DNA of 64,000 bases. Origin: Apoda limacodes (lineage: Eukaryota > Arthropoda > Insecta > Lepidoptera > Limacodidae). The notes under the pieces are model-generated. The model was not told where the DNA came from. It saw only the letters and a program-made list of their open reading frames with translations, and made no database searches. The stretch lies in NCBI GenBank assembly GCA_946406115.1, contig OX291547.1:7817001-7881000 (forward strand). Direction: 5' to 3'. Shown in pieces: positions 22,701 through 33,979 of the stretch; position 1 is the stretch's first letter; each line of letters opens with the position of its first letter. The translations under genes and the position numbers were made by a program.

Positions 22701-25700
22701 TTACTTAACACACAAACAAAAATATAATATTATACTAACGATGTATGGTAGCAATGTAGGCTTCAATCATTTTCAAATCAGATGGCTTTAAACTGCTTGA
22801 ATTGAAGCACAATTTTTATTTTTATTGTAGCCGAAATTATTCATAGGTAGTGAACATTGAATTATTTAAGTGACATTGGTACATTAAATGGCAAACGAAA
22901 ACACATAATTTGGGAATACACGACTCTAACTTTTCTTATAAATACTAATTTTACTCAAAAATGCTGTATGTAAAGCTATAATTATTTTGACAACTGGTTT
23001 TGAGCAAAGTCGACCTTCCCGTGCTGCTCGAATAGGCGCAATCGAAGTTGTATAAAATTTTATTACTGGTGAGTTATAGCTACCAGCAGTCCTTAAAATC
23101 CATTGTTGTCGAGTTTTGTTTCAAAAGTAATTAGGAATTAAATAATTGTATACAATAATGCTTGTAATGCGTTCAGTATTTTTACTATACCATCTTTGAG
23201 CAAAGTCGACTTTCTAAGCTTATTATTAGGTATTTGGTATATAGGTATTATTTAAATTACTCACGATGTTTTAGTAAAGCACAATTCAAGACATGAGATT
23301 TTGAGCTTAGCTAAGCTACGTTTTCGGTCTTCAAGCTTGGTCATCCTTGCAGCTTTCGGCCAGCATCAGCGCTGCCACCAAGGCAGTCCTTACAGACCGC
23401 GGCTGTAACGTACTCGGTTGTAATGTAAAGGTAGTCCTTACAGATCGCGGCTGTAACGTACTCGGTTGTAATGTATTATTAAATTTCAGCTTAGCAACAG
23501 TGTCAGATGACGGCAAGTACCTCATCGTGTATGTAGCACAAGGAAAGTTATACAATATGGTGTACTACGTCGACCTTAGTGCATACAACTACGAGATTAA
23601 AGAAAAGATGCAGTTCACACCACTTATTTCCAAGTTGGATGCCATATTCCAGGTGAATACTGAAATAATGTATTAAAATGTTAATATCACTTATTATGTG
23701 CATCGAATTCAAGACATATTTCGAGCACATAGAGCTTCATTAAATCGGTGAAGATATACGTATATACAAGATATACGTAAATCCAAGATATACGTATATA
23801 CTAGTTGAAATTAAAAATATACGAAAATTTTGTCTAAAATTGAAAACATCGACAAATTCATGTGGGAGATTACCTTTTTTGGATTGTTTTTTGTATCTAT
23901 TTGCTTCAAAAATATTGATAATAATATAGTACTGACATTGTAGTGAAGTAGTATACCCACCCCGTGAGCGTAGTTAAAATAGACTATTTAGACTTTCCTA
24001 AATACAATTTATTAACGTTTATTTGTTTGTTTTAGCAAAAATGTAAATTAGATTTTTCTGAAGCCTTTGCAATTGAATTAAAAGTCTACAATCGCACTAC
24101 GACCTAAGTAAAAGAAATAAAATAAAATGCTTTTTTTAAAACCGCTACATACATAGTTCTAATTTACGCGAAGTAGCGAGAAAAAACAAGTACACGATAT
24201 CATAACTATGTTTTTACTGTTTCTTGCAGTACATCTCGAACGATGACACAGTGTTCACTTTCCGCACCAACAAGAACGCCCCTAACTTCAAACTTGTAAA
24301 AATCGATATTCTACAAGACCAACAATGGGAAGACCTTATCGCTGTAAGTATTAAATAACAACTTTAAAATCAGACAACTATGATCCGAAACTGAAAAGGA
24401 ACAAATTTTAATTAATTTAATGTACAACATCAGTCAAATAAAAAAAAAACCCATATATCGGTATTGAAAACATATCATGTGTGTTATTTCCATTATTGTT
24501 TTCAAAACTTACTTTGATCTTATTCTTCATTTGTGTAACAAAAGCATGTCTGTTCTGACACAGGAACATGAGAAAGATGTCCTCGACTTCGCATATGTCG
24601 TCGATGAAGACAAACTGATGGTCCATTACATCAGAGACGTTAAGGTAATTATTTGGAAAATAGTTATAATTCTATGATTGATTTCTCTATTATTGACAGC
24701 CGTTGTGGGTTTGATCTGCATGCTGAACAAGAGGTGTGTATTTGATTTCCACACTCCTATGCGAAGAATTTATATTGAATTTTGTCCTAGTTCTGAGTAT
24801 TTTTTATATATATATTTACAAAAAAGTAGGTATGTATTCGTATTTTTCTTGTATCCGTTGTCATATGTATGTAATTGGTATTTAAATGACAAGACTTACT
24901 TAGTTTGGAATCAGGTGGCGCTGAGCGATTTGTACTTAGCTGCAAATCTACATATGGTTTCGTATTGATCGAATAATCGCAAAAATATATGTATGACAAT
25001 AATTAAGTTTTTATGATTTTTAACGTTGAACTTTCTTATTTGTACTAGAGGAGACGCTAATCTGTGACGTAACAAATAAACAAATGTACGTCACAGATAA
25101 AATACCAGTTACTTACTACGTCAAGTGACATACGGAGCAAAGCCTATCCCAGCCATGCTATATGAGTAGATATAGTTCAATGTCACTATCCTTACTTGTA
25201 TAGATAAATTCTTGGACTGCCCCCTGATGGTTTATCATGTCCTTTACAGAGCGTTTTGCAGCTGCGCAGCCTCTGTTTTGGAGAACTGATTCAAGAATTT
25301 GACATGGAAGTCGGCACCGTTAAAGGATTCTTTGGTTCAAGGAAGCAGAGCGAAGTATTCTTCAAATTCTCGACATTCTTCGTACCAGAAACGATCTACT
25401 ACATCGACTTCAAGATCACGCCATACCAGCCAAAGGTAAGAAAACACTTCATAACATAATATACCTGTTTTAAAATAACCAGTATAGCGGTAATATGTTA
25501 TGTTGTTTGGAAAAATCGTGTTTACTACGTGTGGATCATATGACCAGACAGGTTTTAGCCATTAAGGAAGGCAAAAGAGGCAGGAGCTAACCACTGAACA
25601 CCTGACGGACGCGAACTATCCACAATGATATTATGGCCTTTGGGTTTAATGAGACAAAATCGCCAAGAAGAGCGCAACCACCAATCAGATTGCGTGTTTT

Positions 25701-28700
25701 CACACCTTTCCTACCAATTTATCTAAGTGTGTAGCTAAAACAAGAAATAACTCATTTTGTATCTGAATAATTGATTGAAAATATAAAAACATGAACACTA
25801 GCGACGTTCCGCTGTCTTTACAAATAAGTATAGCTGAAAAAAATAAATAAAAAAAAAACCGAATTCGAATGATCAACTTACAAGACTTGATGCTATAACA
25901 CCTTACTATCTGGAATCAAACTAGGTTATGAAAGCCATTTAAATAAAAAACCTCAATATTCTAGGTAATTAAATCTAAGAGCGTTTCTTATTGGCGTACT
26001 TTTACAGGTTTTCCTGAGGAGCGAAGTCAGAGGTTTTGACTCATCCTTGTTCGAAGTCAAGCAAGTCTTCTATCCCAGCAAGGACGGCACCAGCATTCCC
26101 ATGTACATCCTTTATAAGAAGGTATGTATAATAACTCAATTATTTCACCAAAAGTTGCTCACAAACACTAAAACATCAAAATAATAGATAGTACATAAAT
26201 GGGACAGCGTTAAAGTTAATTTGTAAAGTTGTAGTTAAGTTTCAAACAGTAAATGTAATATTATCCGTATTTGCAATATTTAAAGAGAGAGAATATTTGC
26301 AGAATATCATCTTTACACCAACTAAATGTAATATATTTCATTGACTAACTAAACTAAATAATAAAACAAATAGTAACAAAACTCGTTAATTTTATTTTCT
26401 AGAAAGCGCAATTGCTCCCAAGCACCGTTTGAAGTTATGTTGACGCTTTTATTTCAGTATAACTAATGTATTAATACATAGAGTATTTCACAGAGTAATT
26501 TACAACAATAAAAATAAATGACACACCACAGATCTGCCACAGATTAGAGCGAACACAAAATATCAACAAAATCACAAGGCAAAATGACGTATCTAAAGAG
26601 TAGACTTTCTGAGTATCGACTGAAGCGATATTACGTGCAACAAACTTTTTTAATTTATAATAATACAGTCGCCATATTGAAATAGTTTGAACTTACATTA
26701 ACATTAGCAACCAAACACTCAAGGTCAGGAGATCAGAAAATCTAGTTGCACTATATCTATTTATTTGACAGCAGTCAACGTAGCTATACCTACACACCTC
26801 ACACAACAGAACAATCTAAAGCAGAATAATTAGAGTCGATCACTCTTGGTGGTATCCTTGTAAGTTGTAAGTACCTAGGTATATCGTACTTACAAATTGT
26901 TTTTGGTATTCAGGATTTAGTTCGCGACAGCTCCAACCCAGTGCTGTTAACCAGCTTTGGAGGATTCGGAAAGAGCATTGAGCCTAGATTCGATCTCTTC
27001 CAACTTTTCTTCATGCAAAACTTCAACGGGATGGTCGCAATCCCCAGCATTCGTGGTGGAGGGTAAGATTCTTGTCAACTTTTTATACCACAATGGTGGC
27101 AAAGAAGCATACGGCGAGTGCGATGTTAAGCGGTTTCCGTAACCTTTGTATTTTGTATAATGACAATAAAAACTGGCATTATAAATATGCATCTTACTTA
27201 AGTATCGCCTGTGCAGAATTCAGTTTTCACTGAGGAATTTTTTTGATTAACTGTGATAAAATAAGAATACGTTATTTAACCGAGTACAAAGTGACCCTTG
27301 TTTTAATACGGAAAGTTCTTTCCTTAATTTTCGCGATCTAACCTATAACCTAGCCTTAATAAAAAGATCAAAATCCGTTTTAAACTACAAAGTGCGAGTA
27401 CACGTTATTTATAACAGAATAAAACGAATTCCAAAAACCTGTACCTATTTTCGATGTGTAACTAACTTAGTCAATAAATACGTATAATTCCAGAGATTAC
27501 GGCATGAAATGGTACGAAGCTGGTCGTTTCCTCAACAAACAGAATTCGTTCGATGATTTCCAAGCAGCTGCCGAGTACTTGATAAACGAGAAGTACACCC
27601 GCCCCAACCTGATCACCATTGAAGGCAAGTTCAACGGTGGACTCTTAGTTGCTGCCAGCATGAACCAACGACCTGAACTCTTCGGAGCCGTCATTATGCG
27701 AACGGGGTATGTTGATGATTTGGTTCTTTATACTATTAAGTTACAGTACCTACTTAGTTTTTGAGGATGCGGATATAGTGCAAGTTGTAATCTTTATTTC
27801 CAACAAGTTTTGGCCCGATTCTTTATTTCCCTGCGAATTTTTTTATTGAATATCTAAAACAATGTGTTAAGACGCACATATATTATATGTTTTTAACGGC
27901 ATTGCTGTTTAGTAAATACAATTCACCATTTTTATTTATTTTCAGACTCAAATTTTGATTAATAAGTTATTTATTCAAGTAATTCTAACTTAGATCAAGT
28001 GTCTCAATAAAAACTTAAAATCTGCATTTTACATTTACTATTGTGAGCCTTGAAATATTCACATCCGCAGAATATCGTCCACAAAAAATTGATTACAGTT
28101 ATTCCTGTGAGATAATTTGAATTTCCCGGGATAAAAAGTAGTCCATTTCCGTCTCCAATCTGAAAAACCTCTGTTCTGAAAAATCATCTCATTTGGTTGC
28201 TCAATAGCGATAATAAATATTAAAAAACAAACAAAGAAACTTTTACAAGTATTGGAGAGGACAATCCTATTAAAGCTCGGGCGTATTTTGATTGACGTCA
28301 AAATTCACTAATTTTCAAAATAGCGGTCCCTGTCTAAAGCTCACAAGAAAATTTTTAGACTATTTATTAGTCAAGTAAGTAAATTAATGGTGACTCTACA
28401 AAGGTTGCAAAATTTATATACAGTGAACATACTAAGAAGACAGTTACGTGCAGCCTATTCCACTTCCACACTATGTTCCTCGCGCTGCTCATTGCTATGC
28501 TCCTCGCGCTCCCACGATGTCCGCATACTGCTCTACTCGCGCAATTAATCGCGACTCTCCGTACTAGGTCTTGAAACTCGCGCCCAAAAACCGAAAAAAA
28601 CAGAAAGCGGTAGGCATGACGAGGAGCATGATGTGCGGCATAACGAGTAACGTGGTCACACTACGTCTCTACCGCCTTTCCTGCCTACTTCCCATACCAC

Positions 28701-30758
28701 TCGACGAGTGTGTGGCAGGGCCACTATAGTTTATAAGTGTTGCCTGAAAACTGTTTTCTACCTGTTCTTTACAAACATTTATCTAACCTGTTATAATTTT
28801 ATTGTAAACAGAGTCCTGGACATGTTGCGGTACCAGAAGTTCGGCGCGGACTCCGAATTGGCCCTCGAATACGGAACTTCGGAGGACAAAACCCAGTTCT
28901 TCAACCTCCTGAAATACTCACCTCTTCATAACATCAAACCACCTAAAGACCGTAAGTAAAACTTAATGTTTTTTTATATTTTATGGTAAGAGTTGTGTTA
29001 TTAAGTGTTTACTATATCAGGTATAATATGGGCATATGGTGTGGAGCTGGCAACAGTGGCATATTATTGGCATATTATAGAACTGGCAAGAGGTATATAT
29101 TTTGGATATATTAGAACTAGCAAGAAGGGCATAACATTGGATATACAAGAACTGCTAAAAGGCATATATAAGAACTGGCAACTGAGGTATACTTTTGGCA
29201 TATATTAGATGTCAAGAGGGGTATATAATTGGCATATAAAAGAGTTGGCAACAGGGGTATATTATTGGTATATGTTAGAACTGGTAACAGGGGTATATGA
29301 TTGGCATACTGAAGAACTGGCAAGAGGGTATTTTATTCTGTCCCTGGTTATTAAATGTGACACCTATTGCGTACTCTAAAACTGGTGATTTAGACCTGTA
29401 AGACATATATAGCCACTTCAATTCAGATACACTCTATCAGAGGAATATCTGGGATAGGGTTACCACTGGTCATACAGGAATAAAGTTGTTGGTGAAAAGA
29501 GACAGTCTTCTATATTGTAACGTGAACGTGTGTCCAGCGACTGGTTGCCCCTTGTTGGGTTGTTATACCTTATAATTAAGATATTACGGTTTGTATTTTC
29601 AGATCGCTTTGAGTACCCCGCTACCCTGGTCTTGACCGCGAGCAACGACGGCTACGTGAATCCAGCCCACTCTCTCAAGTACATCGCCACCCTGCAGAAC
29701 GCCGTGCAGGACTTCCGCCAGAACCGCCCTCTGATGGCCCGCATCGACTACGATGGATCTTGTTTGAAATCTCCCACCAAAAAGGTAAATTATATTGCTA
29801 AAACTAAACCATAGGAAAAACTCACCAAGAGTTCTTTACAATGTGTTTGCCTTACTTCTGAATTGAGAGTGACAAACCGTTGTCAGTTTTAAATATATTA
29901 AATTATCTATTAAAAAAAAGCAATTCTTGTACAATTTATATATTTGCGTGTCTTTAAAACGATTCTAACGATTTAGATAAAAAAAAGTATACAGTTATAT
30001 TTTTTGTAAAAACGCAATTTTACGCAAGCTCTCTTTCTTAAAATGGAATTTGTCAATGTTTTTGAAAATTTGCAAACTTATTTTTTACCATCTTTTTAAC
30101 ATTTAAAATCACAAATCTAGGCTTTTTAACTATGTTTAGGTTGGATATCATGCACGCCAACCTATTTCAATTATAAGGAGGCCCTGAGTTGGAGAAATTA
30201 AAAACTAACACAGCATAATATTGGAGGGGCTCAGCACCCCGGACATCGAGTGGGCTTGGGCACCTGGCCCTGGCCAAGCCCTTTGGCGCCACTGGTGGAT
30301 AACTTAAAACTTACCATTGAGTAGTCATCGCCTTTAATAAATCCGACAAGGTGGACCAAGTCATGGCGCCGCGACAAAATATGGCTGCTTGGATATGTGT
30401 GACGACATAGGCTTGCTGGGCGCGCAGTCGCCTCGTTTTGCCGCGCACCTTACCTCTTGACTGACTAACCCCATGAAAGATAGACTATATAGACTTGTCT
30501 AGACGCCTTAGATGGGCGACTGTATGAATGAAATGATTGTTTGGTCTGTGATATTATTTAGATGACAATTATAAGTGTTCACTTACTCCGACAATTCTTT
30601 AATATCGATACTTTGTTTTGTTTTAGATCGAGGAGTACTCAGACATTTTGTCTTTCATGTCGCAATCGCTGTCTTTGAAACTCAAGACGCAAGAAACTAA
30701 GCCACAGGAAACCGGATTCAAAACCTCAACTGTCCAAAAATTTTTTATAGGAATTTAA
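19778..30758 (+). CDS. Secreted prolyl oligopeptidase-like protein, catalytically degenerate (copy 1)
   Basis: Fifteen exons join in frame to 748 aa: 19778-19918, 21154-21377, 21633-21820, 22132-22214, 22325-22461, 23490-23652, 24230-24343, 24564-24644, 25250-25435, 26008-26121, 26914-27062, 27494-27706, 28812-28951, 29603-29784, 30627-30758. All introns are GT-AG. Residues 1-22 form a signal peptide, unlike cytosolic prolyl oligopeptidase (710 aa). Family marks are [68 protein letters not shown] and [10 protein letters not shown]. Residues of about 95-460 should be the beta-propeller and 470-720 the hydrolase domain. Catalytic sites are changed: nucleophile Ser is Phe573 (GKFNGG), His is Ser697, oxyanion Tyr is Phe492, pocket Trp is Leu614 and pocket Arg is Tyr662. 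Asp660 is kept. Peptidase activity is therefore not expected. The open frame argues against simple decay. A 26-residue C-terminal tail is extra. Function unknown; a binding or decoy role is inference. Confidence 0.93.
19919..21153 (+). other. Intron 1 of copy 1
   Basis: GTAAGC donor and poly-T/AACAG acceptor. The interior is AT-rich with no recognisable gene. A moderately GC-rich patch at about 20225-20465 reading TCGGATTTCAGTTGAAAACC...GGCGCGCCACCTATTGTG...AGTCCGACTCGCACCTGACC looks like a diverged repeat. It is shared with intron 1 of copies 2 and 3, so it predates the duplications. Confidence 0.6.
22462..23489 (+). other. Intron 5 of copy 1, twice the length of its paralogs
   Basis: This intron is 1,028 bp against 514 bp in copies 2 and 3. 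The extra segment, about 22860-23375, is AT-rich and contains GAGCAAAGTCGAC twice (about 23003 and 23200). It joins immediately before the 48-bp tandem repeat. Whether copy 1 gained it or copies 2 and 3 lost it cannot be decided here. Confidence 0.6.
23382..23482 (+). repeat. Tandem repeat of about 48 bp (2 copies) next to the exon 6 acceptor
   Basis: The unit CAGTCCTTACAGA(C/T)CGCGG followed by CTGTAACGTACTCGGTTGTA and ATGT occurs twice, a few bases upstream of the acceptor AAATTTCAG of exon 6. It is also present, with small changes, in copy 2 (about 39789-39881) and copy 3 (about 56705-56797). It is GC-richer than the surrounding intron. Confidence 0.8.
23752..23800 (+). repeat. 17-bp minisatellite, 3 units (intron 6, copy 1)
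   Basis: Unit AGATATACGTATATACA, here three units with substitutions in the second. Copies 2 and 3 carry seven and five cleaner units at the same place. Confidence 0.85.
26122..26913 (+). other. Intron 10 of copy 1
   Basis: An AT-rich intron of 792 bp with no recognisable insertion. Its sequence is collinear with intron 10 of copies 2 and 3 with scattered substitutions. Confidence 0.6.
27707..28811 (+). other. Intron 12 of copy 1, with a GC-rich insert
   Basis: AT-rich apart from a CG-rich block at about 28445-28730 (CCTCGCGCTGCTCATTGC, CTCGCGCTCCCACGATGT, CCACTCGACGAGTGTGTGG), which looks like an old transposon insertion and is shared by all three copies. The 83-codon frame at 28708-28959 is exon 13 read back into this intron. 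Confidence 0.55.
29028..29335 (+). repeat. Minisatellite of about 30-36 bp in intron 13 (copy 1)
   Basis: About eight degenerate units of the type GGTATAT(A/T)ATTGGCATAT...AGAACTGGCAAGAGG fill most of intron 13. All copies have it (also about 45408-45735 and 62290-62617), with small differences in unit content. Short frames read through it on both strands are artefacts of the repeat. Confidence 0.8.
30125..30535 (+). repeat. GC-rich block in intron 14 (copy 1)
   Basis: In an otherwise AT-rich intron, this block contains GGGCTTGGGCACCTGGCCCT and GGCCAAGCCC (a short inverted repeat), CATGGCGCCGCGAC and TTTTGCCGCGCACCTTACC. It is conserved in copies 2 (about 46485-46885) and 3 (about 63367-63767). 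It resembles an ancient transposon insertion but cannot be assigned to a family. Confidence 0.45.
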
Positions 30759-30966
30759 AAAATATAAAATTATTTACAAAATGTATACAGTACAAAATGT
30801 ATGACAATGGCTGTAATTCTAGCTAAACTCAAAAAATACGATTATTATAATTTGCATTTACAAAAAATATTAACAATCTGATATTCGAATTAAATCATTA
30901 TACAATATTATATATAACAAATTTATACAATAAATAAAAGTGTTGTAAAGTTCAAGTAACTATTGG

Positions 30967-30972
30967 AATAAA
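30967..30972 (+). other. Polyadenylation signal of copy 1
   Basis: AATAAA lies 209 nt after the stop, followed by a second AATAAA-like site (30978-30983) and a T/G-rich stretch. The same pair is present downstream of copy 2. Confidence 0.65.
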
Positions 30973-30989
30973 GTTTTAATAAAAACTTA

Positions 30990-31292
30990 TTGTTTTTATT
31001 TTCGAGTATGTTTCAAAAATCTATGATATCTGCAATTACATTGAGTTAACTTTTTTATTGTTACTTAAGGATTATATTAAAATTATTATTTAATGCTAGC
31101 TTGAGAAGATACTTCCATATACACTCACTATATAATTTGTTTAGTGGTCTGTAAGTTAGGTGACACACAAATCTCTGTTACTAATCTATTGTCCTTGTCT
31201 TTATTAGGCCAGTCATCAAACCTTATGATAAATAATTCTATAGGCATTCCCAGTATAGGTTCCAGGCAGGTGGACGGAAAATCGTTAGGTCG
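30990..31292. other. Spacer downstream of copy 1
   Basis: No gene. Collinear with 47326-47632 downstream of copy 2, so it belongs to the duplicated unit. It is interrupted by the LINE at 31293. Confidence 0.65.
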
Positions 31293-32063
31293 TCCCAAGT
31301 CTCTGATTGGGGACGGGTAAACTTGGTCCGATTCAACCCTACAAAGACACAAGTGTGCGCGTCCACCGCTAAGAAAACTCCATTCACTGTAGTCCCACAA
31401 TTCCCGAACACTTCCCTCTCCATCTCCAAGAGCATTGGGATCCTTGGTGTCGACATCTCCAGCGATGTTCAGTTCCGAGATCATTTACAAGATAAGGTGA
31501 AGCTGGCGTCCAAAAAACTTGGTGTACTCAACAGAGCGAAGCAGTACTTCACGTCGGGGCAAAGGTTGTTACTTTACAAGTCGCAGGTTCGGCCCCATAT
31601 GGAGTACTGCTGCCATCTCTGGGCAGGTGCACCCGGATACCAGCTTGGCCCTTTTGACTCGGTTCAACGACGGGCTGTGAGAATTGTCGACGATTCCAAA
31701 CTCACTTGCGGTATCGAGCCCTTAAGTCTGAGGAGAGACTTTGCCTCACTGTGTGTGTTCTACCGCTTGTACAATGGGTTGTGTTCTGAGGACCTTAATG
31801 GTCGCGTACAGTGCGGTTTCAGAGAAACTTCCTCCCGCGAACGCTTAAGTTGTGGAATGAGCTCCCTGCCAAGGTTTTCTGCAAGGACTACAGTATGGAG
31901 TTCTTCAAGAAAGAAGTTATTAGATTTCTGAAGGGTCGGCAACGCGCAAGTGATACCCCTGGTGTTGCAAGCGTCCATAGGCTACGGTGACCGCTTACCA
32001 TCAGGCGGGCCGTAAGCTTGTTTGCCACCTTAGTGGTATAAAAAAAAAAAAAAAAAAAAAAAA
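31293..32063 (+). mobile_element. 5'-truncated LINE (Jockey/CR1-like) with poly-A tail
   Basis: An open frame of 202 codons (31323-31931) covers the C-terminal part of a non-LTR polymerase protein: FNPTKTQV, then SIGILGVDISSDVQFRDHL, KASKK-like VKLASKKLGVLNRAKQYF, LYKSQVRPHMEYCCHLWAGA and FDSVQRRAVRIVDD. The 3' end GGTGACCGCTTACCATCAGG...TGCCACCTTAGTGG is followed by an A-tract of about 24 nt. The same genomic site downstream of copy 2 (near 47632) is empty, so both borders are defined directly. About 3-4 target bases are missing instead of a duplication. The insertion is therefore younger than the split of units 1 and 2. Confidence 0.88.
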
Positions 32064-32208
32064 TTCAGCGTTAATTTTTTCAACACAAGGACAAATTCAA
32101 AAAGCAATTACAAACATTTAATTGGTATATAATTGAAAGAAATCACACTCTTAGTATCTGGAGGCATGGTAAGTCCCCCGTCAAGACGGGCCAAGCGAAG
32201 CGCAGGGC
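32064..32208. other. Spacer between the LINE and the shared repeat
   Basis: Collinear with 47637-47786 downstream of copy 2. It holds GTAAGTCCCCCGTCAAGACG followed by AAGCGAAGCGCAGGGCACTA. No gene. Confidence 0.6.
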
Positions 32209-32830
32209 ACTAGGTACCTACCTTTTCTCGAAGCGCTTTGTCGTTTTTTGAACCCTCATAACTTGGATTTGGACTATACCAGATAAACCAAATTCTCGGA
32301 ATATAATGTTAATGGTAACCATTAACATGGTTAAAAATATTAAGTTTCAATTCCATGGCTCGTAGTCTTTAGATTTTATTGAAATCTAAAAACCCCGATT
32401 TCGTCACTGACTCACTGATTATCATCAAAATTCTTAGGGTACTTCTTAAAGTCCTAGAAGGCTGAAATTTGGTATGTAAGCTAGTATTGGTACACTAGTT
32501 TTAGAATTTATACCTCCAACCCCTTAAACTATGGGTTGTTAGTTTGTATTAGACTTACGCAAATTTTGATGCTAGAGATCTGAAAATTTATATAGGAATT
32601 TCTTGTTATAAATAATAAAATACATATTTCAAAATTTTTCAAATAACCCCCTATCCTTTAAATTACGGTGTGGCAGTTTGTATAGGTTTTCCAATAAACT
32701 GAGTTTCATGCTTGAGATCTAACTCTACAATCAATCTAGAAGTACACACACTTATTATAACAAATTAAAAATACGTGTTTCCATTCCGATAACCACAAGC
32801 AACCCATTGAGTGCGGAACCCTAAAAAAAG
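32209..32830. repeat. Common lepidopteran interspersed repeat (unclassified)
   Basis: Phrases such as CCTAGAAGGCTGAAATTTGG, CGGAACCCTAAAAAAAGG and TCACTGACTCACTGATTATC recall a widespread, non-coding moth/butterfly repeat. The same block lies downstream of copy 2 at about 49127-49736. Assignment from memory. Confidence 0.45.
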
Positions 32831-32969
32831 GTGTGCTAAATTCTTTGTTGATGTGTCCCTCTTCTCTAAATTTTCAAAGGCAAACCATGTGAATATTTTT
32901 GGGACAAAGTCCCTTATGGCTCGGCTCGGCGGATTGGGATTAGACTGAAAAAGTATCGACATTTACGTC

Positions 32970-33290
32970 GAAACAATACTACGTCACAGGTATTATAGTA
33001 CAGTTTTGCTACGTCATAGCCAAACATGTAGTGGAGTGCGGGTTTTGACGTGATCTCATCAAAATCTTCTATTCAGACGACAGTTGCAAATTAGAAAGGA
33101 TAGTCCTTTCTAATATCGTCTACGATCAATATTTTCGGACACCTCAATAATATTGATCGTAGAATAGTAGTTTCGATACAGAAATCTCATCAAGATATTT
33201 ATTTCGGATGACAGTTGTCAAACCAGTAAATGCTACAACTCCAAAAATGTCGATTGTGGACTAGTAGTTCCTTTCCAGAATGACGCCCTT
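32970..33290. repeat. Left edge of unit 2, with 105-bp monomer array
   Basis: The stretch ACTACGTCACAGGTATTATA...GTGCGGGTTTTGACGTGATC and the following TTCGGATGACAG monomers match 12530-12830 and 13170-13600 (unit 1) and about 49890-50206 (unit 3). Homology to unit 1 begins near 32975, which marks the ancestral duplication boundary. Confidence 0.65.
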
Positions 33291-33979
33291 CGTAAAAACA
33301 GATTTCTTTGTAGATAAAAAATGTCAATAAGTTTAACGAGTGCTCTGAAATTACGGAACTAATTGAAAACAAAAAAAAAATAAGATAAAGAACCTTGTTC
33401 CAGATGTCGCACGCCACATTTTGACTTTTTTAAAAAAACCTTCCGGTCGCGCCAGGCTATAAGTAAAAATAATCTTCACCTACAAAATGTCAATGCAAAT
33501 AACTCATAGAGATCTCGCGATTTCCATTTTTACTTATTATCACAAACTTTAAGTACCTACATACTTCATTAAATTACATCCAAAAAGTCATCTAATTTGC
33601 ATAAAAATACTCAATGCAGGGACTTTTTACGATGGCGTGTGGTGGTCGATGAAGGTAGCCGAAACTGGCCTCGCTGTGGTGACAAATTGTGGCAGGTTAG
33701 TACTAAGTAGGCGCTTTTAATGGGTACTATTTGAGTTTTTAAGGAATCTAATATTTTCATTAGATTTCTCGCCTGCACCCCATATCTCCCTGACCCTTCG
33801 ACCAATCCTGCTCATGTTCGAAATAAAAAATTCTATTGGCATTAATTACTCGTGTACTACAAATCCTGAAGATCGGAGCATCGTCACTCAAGTTATTGTG
33901 AAACAAACATACAAAGTTACTAAGATACAAACGCTTTAGCCAAAGAACAAAAATGATTCAGACTCTCGCTACTTAGAAT
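33291..33979. other. Unit-2 upstream spacer
   Basis: Non-coding and AT-rich. It aligns with 14374-14830 of unit 1 and is nearly identical to 50207-50896 of unit 3. No gene seen. The 64-72 codon minus-strand frames in it are not conserved in unit 1. Confidence 0.6.

Noticed and set aside
23347..23676. A 109-codon frame over exon 6 of copy 1
   Set aside because: Its first part translates the 48-bp intronic repeat. The acceptor AAATTTCAG at 23481-23489 and the homologous exon limits in the other copies define exon 6.
19778..30758. Reading copy 1 as a decayed pseudogene because its active site is lost
   Set aside because: There is no stop or frameshift in 748 codons, all 28 splice borders and the core promoter are intact, and its differences from copy 2 are mostly conservative. 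A pseudoenzyme fits better than a pseudogene, although expression data are lacking.
33199..33417. A 72-codon minus-strand frame conserved in units 2 and 3 (also 50115-50333)
   Set aside because: Conservation is explained by the near-identity of the two units; it overlaps the 105-bp monomers and is not open in unit 1.
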